The notes: generated by a model from the sequence alone, not told the origin. DNA of 61,146 bases from JAVVSR01 sp036654095 (GCA_036654095.1 JAVVSR010000012.1:1-61146); one strand, 5' to 3'. Shown: positions 27,901 to 36,906, counted from the stretch's first letter. Numbers and translations are program-made.

Positions 27901-30446
27901 GCAAACGGAACATTGACTTCAATTTCAACAACATTTAACGAGTCAAGATTTATAATACGCGTATCGGCCGCATTTACAACCGTAACGACTTTAAAAATAT
28001 TTTTTGCAGTAGCAATTTTTATGTTAGCTATGCCGATTTTATTAAAAATTACTTCATTATTTACAATAGTTGCGCAATTATTTGCGCTTCCAAGCAATTC
28101 ATAAGAAACATCTGTATTGCAGTTTGCAGTACTTGGCGCGAAATTAAATAAACTAGAATTTAAGCTAAATTTTCCGTGTTGCGCGTACAGCCAATTATCT
28201 TGCAAAACAATAGATTTAGGTTCCTCATTAATTATAACATTAGTATATTTTTTAATTGTCTTATCAACTGCCAAAATATTTATAGTAACAACAACATTTC
28301 CGCCACTTTTAATTAAAAATTTATTTTCCGCGTCAACTGACAGAACATCTGGATTGCTGCTTACAAAGCTTATGTTAGTCATATCGGCATATATCGGCGA
28401 AACTAACTGAATAAAATCATTAATATTAAGCGACGACGACATATCTTTTATTAATGTATCGACAGCTTCAGTTTTATCATCAAGTAATCCGCAAGTACTT
28501 TCAACCAATATTGTTTCAGTTATGCTATCGGCAGTTATTGTTACCGATACAGAACCCGCCCTATTAAATGTCAACACATTGCCCTGCATTGTTGCGACAG
28601 CGTTTGTAGGTATTGACAAAGTCGCGCCGCTTAATGAAACTTTATTCGGAAAAAGGGTAACATTAAAGTTAATATATTTAGCCGATGTATATATTTTATT
28701 GTTTAAAATTTCAATCGGGTGCTTTTCGTTGCCCCAAGCGCCTTCAGCTACGCAGTCAAACTTTTCGACAAGCCGTTTGCAATCAACTTTCACCACGCTG
28801 CTTGTTTCTATTCCGTTTATTTTAACTTTTATAGCGCTTTCACCGACGTCACTTACAAAAAATAAAATGTCGTTTTCTTGAGTTGCATTTCCGCTTAGTT
28901 TTATAAATTCAACATCAGTAACATTAGCCTTATCGACAACTAATGCAAATTGAACTTTTTGTTCTTTCGTCGAATTAGGCATAATTATATTAACAATCTG
29001 TTCATCTTTGCCAACGACTACTTTTTTAATTGATTCGTCTAAATAAACTAGTTTTACCTTTTTAACAACGCTGCCGTTCTCTGCCTTAAGAATTACGTTT
29101 ACACAGCCATAGTTGATATTTGGATTAAAAAAGACAATACCATTTTGTACAGTTGCAACATTTTGATTATCTGTTTCAAATGATATGATTTTGTTAGTAT
29201 AATCCGATGGTAACACGCTGTAATTTAATTTATAGTTTTTTAATGAAGTAACAATATAATTTGTTTCAAGGTTAGTTGAGTTAAAAAACTTTATGTCGTC
29301 AACCTTTCTAATAATAGATATATTAGTTAAAGCTACAAGCTTATTGCCGTCAAAAGTTTGTGAAGTAGCCGTAACTGTCACGTTTCCGCCGCCGATAACA
29401 TAGATTTTACCGCCAACAACTTTAACAACGCCTTCCTTGCTTAGCGAATAGGAAACATTATTCAAATCGGCGTCAGAAGGAGTAAAAATCAAATTAATGT
29501 CCAAAAGGGCATTTGGTTGATAGTTAAAAGTCAATGACTGGTTGCTCCATAAAATTGATGACGGCATACCGCCTGTGCTAGTAAACTTTTTAGACACAGT
29601 AAATCCGTTATCTACGGTAATTAACGTAACTTCAATTTCGCCCGCCCTTAAAAAGGTAATTTTGCCATTTTGGTCAACGGTTGCAATTCTATTGTCGCTA
29701 GAGTCAAATTTAACATCTTTGTTGCTTGCGTTATCGGGATAAATTGTATACTCGGGGAACTGCGCGGTATTTCCACCAATCATTATAGGCGTAGCGTCTG
29801 AAATAGTAACGCCAGTAACTGGGATAACGCATTTAACCAATAATTCGGCTTTTACATTAGGATTTTCATCACTAGAAATTGTAATCAAGGCTTCGCCCGA
29901 AACATTACTGTTTGCTTTTAATTCGCCGTCAGGTGAAACCGCTATAATATCAGGCGCGGAACTGCTAAATGTAATTCGCGTATTCACAGCCTCTTGAGGA
30001 GTATAACTTGTAATTAACCTGTAACTTTCGTTCAAAACCAACTGTGATTTAGGGTTTGTAATTGTAATAGTATGTATTTTAGTGTCAGTAACAAAAATTT
30101 TACAAACAGCTTTCTTTGTTTCGTTTTCCTTACTCTGCGCATATATGGTAGTCTCGCCAAAGTTTTTGCCAACAACAACGCCGTCGGACGTGACTTCGGC
30201 AACGCTTTCATCTAAGCTCCAATATACTAATTCCTTGTTGCTTGCCTTCATTGGATAAATGTTTACTTTTAATGCTTTTTCCACAGCATTGTCAGATGTC
30301 TTATGCAAAATAATATTATCTTCGACAAATTCAACGTTTTCAACATAAATGTAGGTAGTCAAACTTACAACAGTGCCACCCACTGTTAAAATTAATAAGA
30401 TAATTAATGGTAATAACGTAACTGCGCAAATCATTATTTTTTTCAT
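21996..30446 (-). CDS. Giant surface protein with ~20 Ig-like (BIG2-type) repeats
   Basis: 2816 residues. The N terminus is a signal peptide or membrane anchor (about 5-33). From about 40 to 2500 run many ~80-120-residue Ig-like repeats, recognisable by recurring phrases such as 'S.d..IATV..nGkitF.kaGe..VtvT'. The last ~300 residues (from about 2515) change character: Asn/Gly/Tyr-rich, with IRNCMFKY and IENIISIDGGN turns that suggest a parallel beta-helix or lectin-like tip. No LPxTG, SLH or choline-binding motif is seen, so anchoring may be through the N-terminal helix. It follows an ABC ATPase and permease by 10 bases, so the three may be co-transcribed and the transporter may help export or sense it. 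An adhesin role is inferred. Confidence 0.88.
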   Translation of the reverse strand: MKKIMICAVTLLPLIILLILTVGGTVVSLTTYIYVENVEFVEDNIILHKTSDNAVEKALKVNIYPMKASNKELVYWSLDESVAEVTSDGVVVGKNFGETTIYAQSKENETKKAVCKIFVTDTKIHTITITNPKSQLVLNESYRLITSYTPQEAVNTRITFSSSAPDIIAVSPDGELKANSNVSGEALITISSDENPNVKAELLVKCVIPVTGVTISDATPIMIGGNTAQFPEYTIYPDNASNKDVKFDSSDNRIATVDQNGKITFLRAGEIEVTLITVDNGFTVSKKFTSTGGMPSSILWSNQSLTFNYQPNALLDINLIFTPSDADLNNVSYSLSKEGVVKVVGGKIYVIGGGNVTVTATSQTFDGNKLVALTNISIIRKVDDIKFFNSTNLETNYIVTSLKNYKLNYSVLPSDYTNKIISFETDNQNVATVQNGIVFFNPNINYGCVNVILKAENGSVVKKVKLVYLDESIKKVVVGKDEQIVNIIMPNSTKEQKVQFALVVDKANVTDVEFIKLSGNATQENDILFFVSDVGESAIKVKINGIETSSVVKVDCKRLVEKFDCVAEGAWGNEKHPIEILNNKIYTSAKYINFNVTLFPNKVSLSGATLSIPTNAVATMQGNVLTFNRAGSVSVTITADSITETILVESTCGLLDDKTEAVDTLIKDMSSSLNINDFIQLVSPIYADMTNISFVSSNPDVLSVDAENKFLIKSGGNVVVTINILAVDKTIKKYTNVIINEEPKSIVLQDNWLYAQHGKFSLNSSLFNFAPSTANCNTDVSYELLGSANNCATIVNNEVIFNKIGIANIKIATAKNIFKVVTVVNAADTRIINLDSLNVVEIEVNVPFAILPNKEVRLNYDYKMPNGLLNITSNGDATFVVNSAVANSAVDKNASITFANVVFNFKGISLAKNIDIERPASNIADFDLQNNTFVTGLNEIKLTAVVSSETTYREIVFSVSDNNIADIDAAGNLKFKRAGLVEVFVAYVKQSDIKKSIKIRSTLGMIETVDIENIVFEFDNLASAKNVINNLSEKALVYPSQLSLNTTNTKLISSNTKVANVSGLNLNILSAGNSNINILCQLASGQFSQLSTFVLQVNRNAEGIKLLNVDIETIKKAQNINSGIHYFNASYFPEDANLNTNIAMEIISGNTFAMISEDNRFLKFNAQNQNIVVKFTLGNQPSAKTWQVTYNCTMLTELINIDAETVIIPSLNSVTFVSRSLGELSAWDITSTGVALTSSINDGNRSFSAAHGGKGSLILKKGETIMNKVLIVTENPSKIDDKKILDKNVNNEITTYMFNDGGHYLTASTEVTLMSSILSTATNKLGNKPTIVYSVDDVSVSTINPSTGVLTFKKAGIANVTLTISDDGYYGAYIVSEIVAIESTFGNVIDFELANPYPSGIYIDTVNTFNVKNGVKVLSPLNGQLKPNYQFSATSNCTIDINGNVTILKTGLAKLNVSTTSQNGQVVERSISINVKKYIDVIQCVDGAKPIIQKIEKGNSYQINCILSSKTSIMPTDCELTYKILSGNATISQSGLVTFGAENTICQVLVEAKYGLADNLAKSTLQLQKVQSDVNIVKINGSTSKVVINKNVNTVLDFDFDNIICSVDLSTNSAIEYVNNAFGIFKGKFGSSSMVDVVSSNKVVSSFELVVTENVESVSLNSNITDGYLTAKGSSAAPINLSELLTPVVYPATARNSDGAYSIIFSVTNVIGEAQIINNILTFQKAGVVKVSVTVGGKVVERTLESTMGYAKDFTWLNNTYSYEFYDGSYTLKQGIDYNISPIDATLQNLKFESQDLKIIAVDASRLVFKAGGNTQIKATYNTSSLNTATKSIKMFVNKSAKEISITDDGKKLNYIVTNNDFMLTYILGIDDVNLSNYNITYVSLNDAIATISNAGKLTFKVDGIVDVVVTVVNSDGKNGVSTTVKIKKVDAQNKIFKVSETSNATIEFIDKIHTIYPQPDVKCNSFNSYLVQNSGTNLNIVTLNGDTFSINDGGSFTLKTDGLDVNGAVIWTKTSTVFVHRKADSVEIGNVDIIDYKLLTSKDSVSLQAFVQPASASQTLRYGINLNDVATVSELGIVTFLKAGEIIVTIESYYGDVLEASRAVYIESTFNTLRNFDIVIGGSTAQNSYVLQNINDTLQFSVQNLIPIDYSINNLAVAIDNKNIISSSIIGNIVSIKGIGKGLAKATFEYGGLTRAIDFEIKLKSQAIEIKNSNVKVSDSITVLNNTCDFTAQILPLNANDLTVLWSVDKGASIVNGKLTMPANAYGTYIVNVTAGDGASSKQFSVIYVEDITGLKLEYGEITLDTNSNIDLKWNQNQVVLKISVLPLNLANQFDFSKISFYASFGSKVERNGQFITVTLADSTVTPSVNEDVSISYNKFVFNVHISRFGVKSVEFVDHDNAQDTLYGLQQARFFGKISYYDGVGNVAYYRMPVTVSPLECANKLVWTTSDSNVTVSYVNGNAQVNFGNFVGATYGEVEAEQFKFVTVNATDGKGNVFAKYTFNVVQGAVNVLNQAGFLANGQVVLHTNFGGSEEAGYKKYTLFDSTNGNLHKSLIYGNGFIINYNSFNNTYDKKIHKNNLNTSVGRAYNVMLKGGNFSADKSGYHNNFGGSRFEYTYVLQSYKGTWAGEGQVIRNCMFKYMADMSIQVADNTKNVFIENIISIDGGNAALEDQVGIFHLKGFIDVYNFKNAKDLKDLTAISGVIIDSLLRNYKNYITVANNDNYLNSVLFCGKTGGNKRVVKFYDKATNSYVATDDGNADAAPGLKRLVYGTWSFWTYQNTHSYLKYSNQYNSDGSENNAYLANQDKKLLRIQP

Positions 30447-30456
30447 ATGTTACCTT

Positions 30457-32067
30457 CTAATTTTCAATTTTCCAATATCTTTTTTTTGCAGTGGTCGAAA
30501 ATACAACCACATTTACAGCAGTATAGATAACAGCGATAGAGGAAACAGTTAAATATACAAGTCCAATAGGTATTATGTAAATTAAAACAATGGCCAAAAA
30601 TCCAATTACCGCGCTAACCAAACCGCCAACTAACAGCATTTTAGTAACGTTAAGTTCATTTATTTCGCCATTTAATTTGCTTTGCACATTAGGGTGAGCC
30701 AAATTAATGTTAAATCCATTAGTAATCAAACCAACCGTAAACACAATCGACAAAACTACTATAATTATCATTTGCAAAGTTGTAACAAATTTTAAAGTTG
30801 ACAAAATTGTACAGCTTATAAAAACAGCGCCCAACGAAACAATTAAGTTTAAAAATCCTTTCGCGCAAAGTTGAAGTCGATAATCAATAGGAACAATTTT
30901 AGTAATATAGAATTTTTTATCTTCTCGACTTATTACACTCGCCGAAAATGAATTTATCATACTTAAAAAAATTAATAAAACAATCAATGCTATGCCAAAA
31001 CTAACAAGTTCGCCCAGTTGCGCTTTACCGACTTTGTCAACAAGCCTATTGCAAAGAAACACCATAACTGGAGTAGTAATCGCTATGCCCAAATAAAAAA
31101 ATGTATAAGTATTTGTGCGAATAATATCCTTACATTCCTTTTTAAATATTGCGACAAAGGCGCTATCCGAATTCATTTTAACTTTTTTATTAAAAATCTT
31201 TTTTGACCCCTCTAGCGCTTTGGTTGTAATATTTTTATATTCAATTTTCGCCATAAGCAAACCGATTGTCGACCCGCCAACAAGTATACCAACAATCATA
31301 CCGATTGCCCTTCCGACATTTTGATTAAACAAAATATCCTTAAAGCATACAAATATGTCAAACTTGTTATTTAATGAAACAACAATCATATCTAAAAAGT
31401 TTGTCGCCGCCGAATCCACTCGCTGAGTGATGTAGAAGTCCGCCAAAAACGACAATAAATAATTGTAACCAATAAAAACTGCCGACAATAACACAATAAA
31501 AATAGATAGTTTTACAATATTGTGATTTTCAAGTAACCTCAAAACAAACATAACTGGTATTGCTAAAATAGTTGATATCGCAAATGGTATCATTGGCGCA
31601 AAAAATGCAAGGATAACCATTGAAACAAAAAAATTGAATGTCAACAATTCCGCCGACAATCCATAAACAATCATCAGTGGCAACACAAGCAAAAACGAGT
31701 AAAGCTGCATATATAAATAAATAATAAACACGTTTGCCAATAACAACTGAAACGAGCTAACGGGGAAACGCGCAGTAATTGCAACATCAAAAGGTTTTAA
31801 AAGATACTTGATTTGAAAAACAATGCCAATTACTGTTAAAATAACCCCGATTGGCGCAAGCAAAAACATTGAAAATTTTTGCTTATCAATTCCATTTGAA
31901 CCATTTACAATCAAAATGTCTAAAAAAACTTTCAGCAATGCTAGCAGTATAGCGGCTGTAATAATACCAATAATAATGGATATTGCCGCGCCTTTTTCAT
32001 CTGTTTTTTTATCCCTACCCCACTTTAACTTAAGTTGTAAAGATATTAAAGTAAATACCTTATTCAT
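30457..32067 (-). CDS. ABC-2-type permease (large, ~12 membrane helices)
   Basis: 536 residues from ATG 32067 (MNKVFTL). A frame extension of 21 residues upstream is only read-through of the repetitive 3' end of the ATPase gene and is rejected. The protein has two halves of about six hydrophobic helices each, separated by a cytoplasmic loop (about 290-330) with the KKECKDIIRTNTY motif typical of this permease group. It overlaps the ATPase gene by 8 bases and precedes the giant Ig protein by 10. The substrate is unknown. Confidence 0.85.
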   Translation of the reverse strand: MNKVFTLISLQLKLKWGRDKKTDEKGAAISIIIGIITAAILLALLKVFLDILIVNGSNGIDKQKFSMFLLAPIGVILTVIGIVFQIKYLLKPFDVAITARFPVSSFQLLLANVFIIYLYMQLYSFLLVLPLMIVYGLSAELLTFNFFVSMVILAFFAPMIPFAISTILAIPVMFVLRLLENHNIVKLSIFIVLLSAVFIGYNYLLSFLADFYITQRVDSAATNFLDMIVVSLNNKFDIFVCFKDILFNQNVGRAIGMIVGILVGGSTIGLLMAKIEYKNITTKALEGSKKIFNKKVKMNSDSAFVAIFKKECKDIIRTNTYTFFYLGIAITTPVMVFLCNRLVDKVGKAQLGELVSFGIALIVLLIFLSMINSFSASVISREDKKFYITKIVPIDYRLQLCAKGFLNLIVSLGAVFISCTILSTLKFVTTLQMIIIVVLSIVFTVGLITNGFNINLAHPNVQSKLNGEINELNVTKMLLVGGLVSAVIGFLAIVLIYIIPIGLVYLTVSSIAVIYTAVNVVVFSTTAKKRYWKIEN

Positions 32068-32875
32068 CGTCGTCACACTGTGCGTTGATATCGTCGTCGT
32101 CACACTGAGCGTTGACATCATCGTCGTCACTTTCGTACAAATTTAATTCATCGTCGTCACTTTCGTACGAATCGATAAAATACTTTTCTAAGTCAAAATT
32201 CGGGTCAAGCTTCGCTTGGTTTAAATCAATAACAGTCGTAAGCACACCCTTTTCAATAATAGCGACCGAATCACAAACTTTTTGCACAATATCTAGGTTA
32301 TGCGACGAAAACAAAACCGTATTACCAGCGCTTGCGTGTTCTACTATACACTTTTTCGCCTCGTGTGTTGACTGAGGGTCAAGCCCCATCATTGGCTCGT
32401 CAAGCACCCAAAGTTTTGGATTGTGTATAAGCGAACCGATTATACAAATTTTTTGTTTCATTCCGTGTGAGTAGCTGCTAATTTGGTTGTCAAGCGCGTA
32501 AGTCAGTTTAAATAAGTCGGCAAAATACTCAAGTCTTTCAATTTTTTGCTGTTTCTTTACGCCATAAAGACTGCCCATATAATTGACGTATTCTCTTCCT
32601 GTCAATTTTTCATAAACCATATGGTCATCAGGAACGTAACCAATATGTTCCTTAGCTTTAATAGGTTCCTTATTTATATCAATATTGTCAATTTTGATTT
32701 GCCCTTCTTTAAACGGTAAAATACCTGTCAAGCATTTAATAGTTGTCGACTTACCTGCGCCATTTCGACCAACCAATCCGCAAATTTCGCCATCGCCAAC
32801 AGTAAGGCTTAAATTTTTAACCGAATAATCGGCTGCTCTAAAATATTTTTTTGATAAGTCAATAATTTCAATCAT
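32060..32875 (-). CDS. ABC transporter ATPase with repeat-built acidic tail
   Basis: 271 residues. The nucleotide-binding domain is intact: Walker A GRNGAGKST (about 36-44), signature YSHGMKQK, Walker B LWVLDEPMMGLD, and SSHNLD switch His. The last ~45 residues are a low-complexity acidic tail of YESDDDD and CDDDD units, generated by a short DNA repeat. The partner permease starts inside its stop region. It likely powers the permease encoded next; the cargo is unknown. Confidence 0.92.
   Translation of the reverse strand: MIEIIDLSKKYFRAADYSVKNLSLTVGDGEICGLVGRNGAGKSTTIKCLTGILPFKEGQIKIDNIDINKEPIKAKEHIGYVPDDHMVYEKLTGREYVNYMGSLYGVKKQQKIERLEYFADLFKLTYALDNQISSYSHGMKQKICIIGSLIHNPKLWVLDEPMMGLDPQSTHEAKKCIVEHASAGNTVLFSSHNLDIVQKVCDSVAIIEKGVLTTVIDLNQAKLDPNFDLEKYFIDSYESDDDELNLYESDDDDVNAQCDDDDINAQCDDDE
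32068..32170 (-). repeat. Short coding tandem repeats in the ATPase 3' end
   Basis: Two pairs of imperfect repeats about 27 and 33 bases long, built on GTCGTCGTCAC units, encode the tail YESDDDELNL / YESDDDDVNAQ / CDDDDINAQ / CDDDE. Such repeats change copy number readily, so tail length may vary between strains without breaking the frame. Confidence 0.8.
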
Positions 32876-33043
32876 GCTTCCCCCGTTACGATAGCCTACA
32901 CAAATAAATTATATATAAATTATAAAATAAATAATATAAGTTCTTTAGTTTACTTTCTATATTAATTTTAATATATTTATATAATTATACAATTTTATTA
33001 CAATAAAGTCAATAATATTGCAAATTCTTAGAGGTCAATTAAC

Positions 33044-33129
33044 GTTATTTTACAATAGTCTTGTCAGTTGGTGTAGAACCGATGACAAGACTAATTTATT
33101 TTTGGAGGTCATAAAATGGCAAAAACAAA
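33044..33129 (+). mobile_element. Relic of the prophage left end (duplicated leader)
   Basis: This ~86-bp segment matches 36936-37018, the leader of the integrated element, including the -10-like TACAAT, the hairpin, the T-run, GGAGGTC and the first codons of its first gene (MAKTK). The match stops within the gene. The hairpin here has a perfect 9-bp stem (AGTCTTGTC/GACAAGACT), whereas the prophage copy keeps it with two G-U pairs. It is likely the remnant of a related element once integrated nearby. Confidence 0.85.
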
Positions 33130-33175
33130 GTTTTATATTAGCTCCAATAACTTTTACAAAATATATAAACCTTAA
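33116..33175 (+). pseudogene. Truncated first gene of the relic element (19 residues)
   Basis: The ATG and first five codons equal those of the 37005 gene apart from the last residue, then the reading runs into unrelated AT-rich sequence and stops after 19 residues. The ribosome site GGAGGTC is intact. It is unlikely to make a functional product. Confidence 0.6.
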
Positions 33176-33196
33176 AAAATATATCACACAACATAA

Positions 33197-33224
33197 AACC
33201 ACACGCTCAAAATAAGCGTGTGGT
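33197..33224. terminator. GC-rich hairpin terminator
   Basis: AACCACACGCT pairs perfectly with AGCGTGTGGTT over a 6-base loop; on the minus strand it is followed by TTTTATG. It probably ends the sensor-kinase transcript. Between it and the kinase lie two more palindromes with CATATG cores (33250-33271 and 33297-33314). Confidence 0.65.
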
Positions 33225-33313
33225 TGATAACTATTAAAAACTTAAAGCGCATATGTCTGCCGACACATATGTTTTACAAATACAAATAAGCCAATCAACA
33301 TATGCGCATATGT

Positions 33314-36300
33314 TTAAGCGTTGTTGATTTCGCGTTTTAAAGTAGCGTACAACGCCTTAACGTCAATCGGTTTTGATAAATACGCATTCATTCCACACGA
33401 TAGAGCCTGTATAACTTCATCATTAAGCGCGTTAGCCGTCATTGCAATAATAGGAATAGACGAAGCTTTTGAATGTGCTGAATTTCTTATAGCCTCGGTT
33501 GCCGCATAACCGTCCAGAACAGGCATACGAACATCCATTAAAATTGCGTCATAATAATTATCTTCGGATGAAGTAAATTTATCTAAAGCAATCTGTCCAT
33601 TTTCAGCGCCTTCAATAATGCAACCCCATTTTTCAAGAATAGCGATAGCGATTTCCATATTCATATCATTATCTTCGGCTAGTAGAATATGTTTGCCTTT
33701 TAGCGCTTCTTGATTATCATCTTCCGTGTCGGAAACCAATACTTCTTTTTCTTCGGTTTCGCTATAAATAAACGATAGCTTGACAACAAATGTAGTACCT
33801 ATGCCCTTTTTACTTTCAACGGTTATATCGCCGTTCATCATATTTATTATACTTTTGCAAATTGACAAGCCTAGTCCCGAACCACCATAGTGTAAAGAAA
33901 TAGATTTATCTTGTTGTTCATAAGGTTTAAATACATTTGGCAAAAATTCAGCGTCCATTCCGATACCTGTATCGTGAATTGAAAATTCCATATTAACGCG
34001 ATTGCCAGTGTACCCTGTGACAATAGCTTTGCAGTCGATAGTGCCACCTGCTGGCGTAAATTTAAAAGCGTTCGACAACAAATTAAGAAGAACTTGACTA
34101 AGACGCGTTTTATCGCTGTAAACAAATTTAGGGATTTTTTTATCGAATTCATTAATATAATTAATATTTTTTGATTTTGCTTGCGGAATATAAATAGACG
34201 CCAAGTGTTGCAGCAACTCTTTAATATCCAATTCGGCATCAGAAATTTGCAATTTGCCACCTTCAATAGCCGACATATCAAGCACTTCGCTAACAATATT
34301 TAACAAATATGTTGTAGCATAACTTGCCTTCGTTAAATAATCCATTACCTTTTCAGTATTTTTAATCTCATCTTTTGCAAGCCCAATGTAACCTATAATA
34401 GCGTTTAACGGAGTGCGAATTTCGTGCGACATACGTGATGTAAATTCACTTTTTGTAACGCTCGCGTTTTCGGCAACAGCTAGCGCGTTTTCTAATAGCA
34501 ACTTTTCATTTTCATCTTCTTTTTTCAGCCTATCAATATTTTGCAGATAAATTAAATAGTTATTGGGTTGTTCCTCGGTAACACTCATCTTCTGCACGCT
34601 TAACCTATACCACAAGAAATCACGGTCAAGTGAAGTCCTTATGCGCAATTCTGCAAAGCTACAATTAAATAATGTATTTATCAAGTTTTCATTAAGCGGA
34701 TGTGTATTTAAAAATTCTTTAATATCATCTTGATGTATCATCGAAAGCAATGTTTCGTTGCTAAATCCACTAACTAATGTCCTAATGACTTCGTTTCCGT
34801 CAACAGTAATACGATATTGTGTTTTCTCGTGTAAATTGACTTCCACAACATAGTCGTTTGCTTTGCAAGCGTATGACATAAACAAACCAAGCGTATTAGC
34901 GCGCCTTTTTTCATATACTCGTTTTTTTGAAACAAGTATAATCATACCGATTGCGCCAACGCCACATCCGACAAACGCTGAAATAAGAATAACAAACTTA
35001 CCCAAGTTATTGTGTATCCAATCATTCAGCGTATACTCTTTATCGTTATATGTAGTATTTTTAATTAAAATATCGTTTGTTTCTGTTTCGGAAATCACTC
35101 CAATCGCTTTATTGATTATACTCAACAACGGAGCGTCGATTGATGACTTAACAGCAACGGCTACTTCTATATTGTTTTTTTGAAGCATAATGCTACTTAA
35201 ATGAGCGTATTTGCTGTTTTGCATCAACTTTTTAGCCGAATACGAATTCATTATTGCCTGCCCTGCTTCGCCCTTCCTGACTGCCTCAATACACTCTTCA
35301 ACCGAGTTATAGTACATAAAATCATATTCGGTAAATTGATTTACATAGCGTCCTTGCGAAAAGTAATTGTCAACAATCGCGGTTTTTTGGCTTTCGTTTT
35401 TAGGGTCTTTAATAAGCACAATCGGTAAATCAAGATAAACTGCCGATAAGTAATAACCTAAAGCGTTAGCCGATTCAAAGTTATTGTCAATACCCGAAAT
35501 TATGTCAGGTGTAACTTTGGAATCGTTCATTAATACATATTTAAAATTTAAGCCACTTATTTCGGATATTTTTTTGAAAATATCAGCAGAAGCGCCCACA
35601 AATTTGTCATTTATATTGCCATCAATAGGCATGCTTGAGCCGAAATATCCAACGGTTATTGTTTGATTTTTATTTATAAATGCTTTTTCTGCTTCGGTTA
35701 GCCTAAAAACAGGCCTAGTAGCGGGAAAATATTTTTGTGATAATTTTAAGTCGAAATATGGATTGTTTATTTTAATTTGGCTAATTGCATAATTGAGGCC
35801 GTTTAATATATCGGGTTTGCTTTCAACATTGTAAAAATGTTTTATTTCGCCGCCGATTGCCAACGAAACGTCACTGCCACCCTTTGTCGTCACAAAATAA
35901 TAATTTGATGGCGCAAACTTAGCTATCTCGCGAGTTTCCTTATCAGCGAGGTACGCGCCGCCGATTGCCCCTACATCAATTTCGCCATCTATAACGCCTT
36001 TGTGCATCGTAGAAAAATCATTATAGTGTACAAGGTCACAGCCAGTGATATTGTTATCGTTCAAAAAAGCTACAAGCGCATTATAATTTGCAGCCGCCGA
36101 TTTTCGTACGCCGATTTTCAAATTGTTTAAAGCTCCAAAATCATTCGCCGCTATCTGACTGCCGCTTTTTACAAATAAACTCATAAAACCTTCGGCAACG
36201 CTGCTATCGGGAAAGGCAACTTCATCTTTGCGCATAGCTGACGTTTTATCATTGGCGTCATATCCAATGCTTCCCATTAAATCAATTTCGCCATTGACAA

Positions 36301-36649
36301 CTTTTTCATAAAGCACTTCGCCGTCGTCTATTATAAACTCATAATCCCAATGCGTATACTTTGCAATTTCTTGTAAATATTCATAATTGTAACCATAATA
36401 TGTAATTGTGCCATTTGCATTTTTTTTGCTTTCCGAATAACCCGGTTGTTCGTGCCAACCAACTTTAACTATTTTGCGAATTTTATCCTTGGTGTCTGAA
36501 ACATTGCCCTGTAAATCGTCCGCTGACGAAAATGTATCGGTAGCGGCATTAGCGTTAAGCGGAGCGGCGCTAATTCTTGTTGAATAAGATAACATTATGT
36601 TTCCACAAATTATACTTATTAAAGCAAAGACAAATAGTATTTTTTTCAT
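33314..36649 (-). CDS. Hybrid sensor histidine kinase with two periplasmic-type binding domains
   Basis: 1111 residues from ATG 36649 (MKKILF), which follows AAAGGA. Signal peptide 1-30; two consecutive extracellular solute-binding (SBP_bac_3-type) domains (about 55-275 and 320-530); membrane helix ~550-575; PAS-like region ~585-710; HisKA with phospho-acceptor His in MSHEIRTPLN (~740); HATPase with NAFKFTP, DTGIGM and GGSGLGLS boxes; receiver domain with phospho-acceptor Asp in ILMDVRMP (~1036). The layout resembles BvgS/EvgS sensors but lacks an Hpt domain and has no cognate regulator next to it, so a phosphorelay partner must lie elsewhere. The ligand is probably a small solute such as an amino acid. 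Confidence 0.93.
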   Translation of the reverse strand: MKKILFVFALISIICGNIMLSYSTRISAAPLNANAATDTFSSADDLQGNVSDTKDKIRKIVKVGWHEQPGYSESKKNANGTITYYGYNYEYLQEIAKYTHWDYEFIIDDGEVLYEKVVNGEIDLMGSIGYDANDKTSAMRKDEVAFPDSSVAEGFMSLFVKSGSQIAANDFGALNNLKIGVRKSAAANYNALVAFLNDNNITGCDLVHYNDFSTMHKGVIDGEIDVGAIGGAYLADKETREIAKFAPSNYYFVTTKGGSDVSLAIGGEIKHFYNVESKPDILNGLNYAISQIKINNPYFDLKLSQKYFPATRPVFRLTEAEKAFINKNQTITVGYFGSSMPIDGNINDKFVGASADIFKKISEISGLNFKYVLMNDSKVTPDIISGIDNNFESANALGYYLSAVYLDLPIVLIKDPKNESQKTAIVDNYFSQGRYVNQFTEYDFMYYNSVEECIEAVRKGEAGQAIMNSYSAKKLMQNSKYAHLSSIMLQKNNIEVAVAVKSSIDAPLLSIINKAIGVISETETNDILIKNTTYNDKEYTLNDWIHNNLGKFVILISAFVGCGVGAIGMIILVSKKRVYEKRRANTLGLFMSYACKANDYVVEVNLHEKTQYRITVDGNEVIRTLVSGFSNETLLSMIHQDDIKEFLNTHPLNENLINTLFNCSFAELRIRTSLDRDFLWYRLSVQKMSVTEEQPNNYLIYLQNIDRLKKEDENEKLLLENALAVAENASVTKSEFTSRMSHEIRTPLNAIIGYIGLAKDEIKNTEKVMDYLTKASYATTYLLNIVSEVLDMSAIEGGKLQISDAELDIKELLQHLASIYIPQAKSKNINYINEFDKKIPKFVYSDKTRLSQVLLNLLSNAFKFTPAGGTIDCKAIVTGYTGNRVNMEFSIHDTGIGMDAEFLPNVFKPYEQQDKSISLHYGGSGLGLSICKSIINMMNGDITVESKKGIGTTFVVKLSFIYSETEEKEVLVSDTEDDNQEALKGKHILLAEDNDMNMEIAIAILEKWGCIIEGAENGQIALDKFTSSEDNYYDAILMDVRMPVLDGYAATEAIRNSAHSKASSIPIIAMTANALNDEVIQALSCGMNAYLSKPIDVKALYATLKREINNA

Positions 36650-36906
36650 AGTTTCCTTTAGCAATCAAAATGTAAAATAACACAGCAAAATTTAAATATT
36701 ATAAATTCAAATAGCAAAACTTCTAAAAAAATTACCCTTATTTGAATAAAAAAGATTAAAAGCTTTTTATGAAACAAATTATCATACAAATTTTTTAAAA
36801 AAATTACAATACGCAAAATAACATAGGTAAATCAAATGGTTAAAACAATAAATTCAAGGTACATACAGCTATGTTCATTATAATTAATTTATAGGTAAAT
36901 GTCAAT

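Noticed and set aside
32067..32130. Longer N terminus for the permease (21 extra residues)
   Set aside because: It is frame read-through of the repetitive acidic tail of the ATPase gene, and the shorter start fits the gene overlap.
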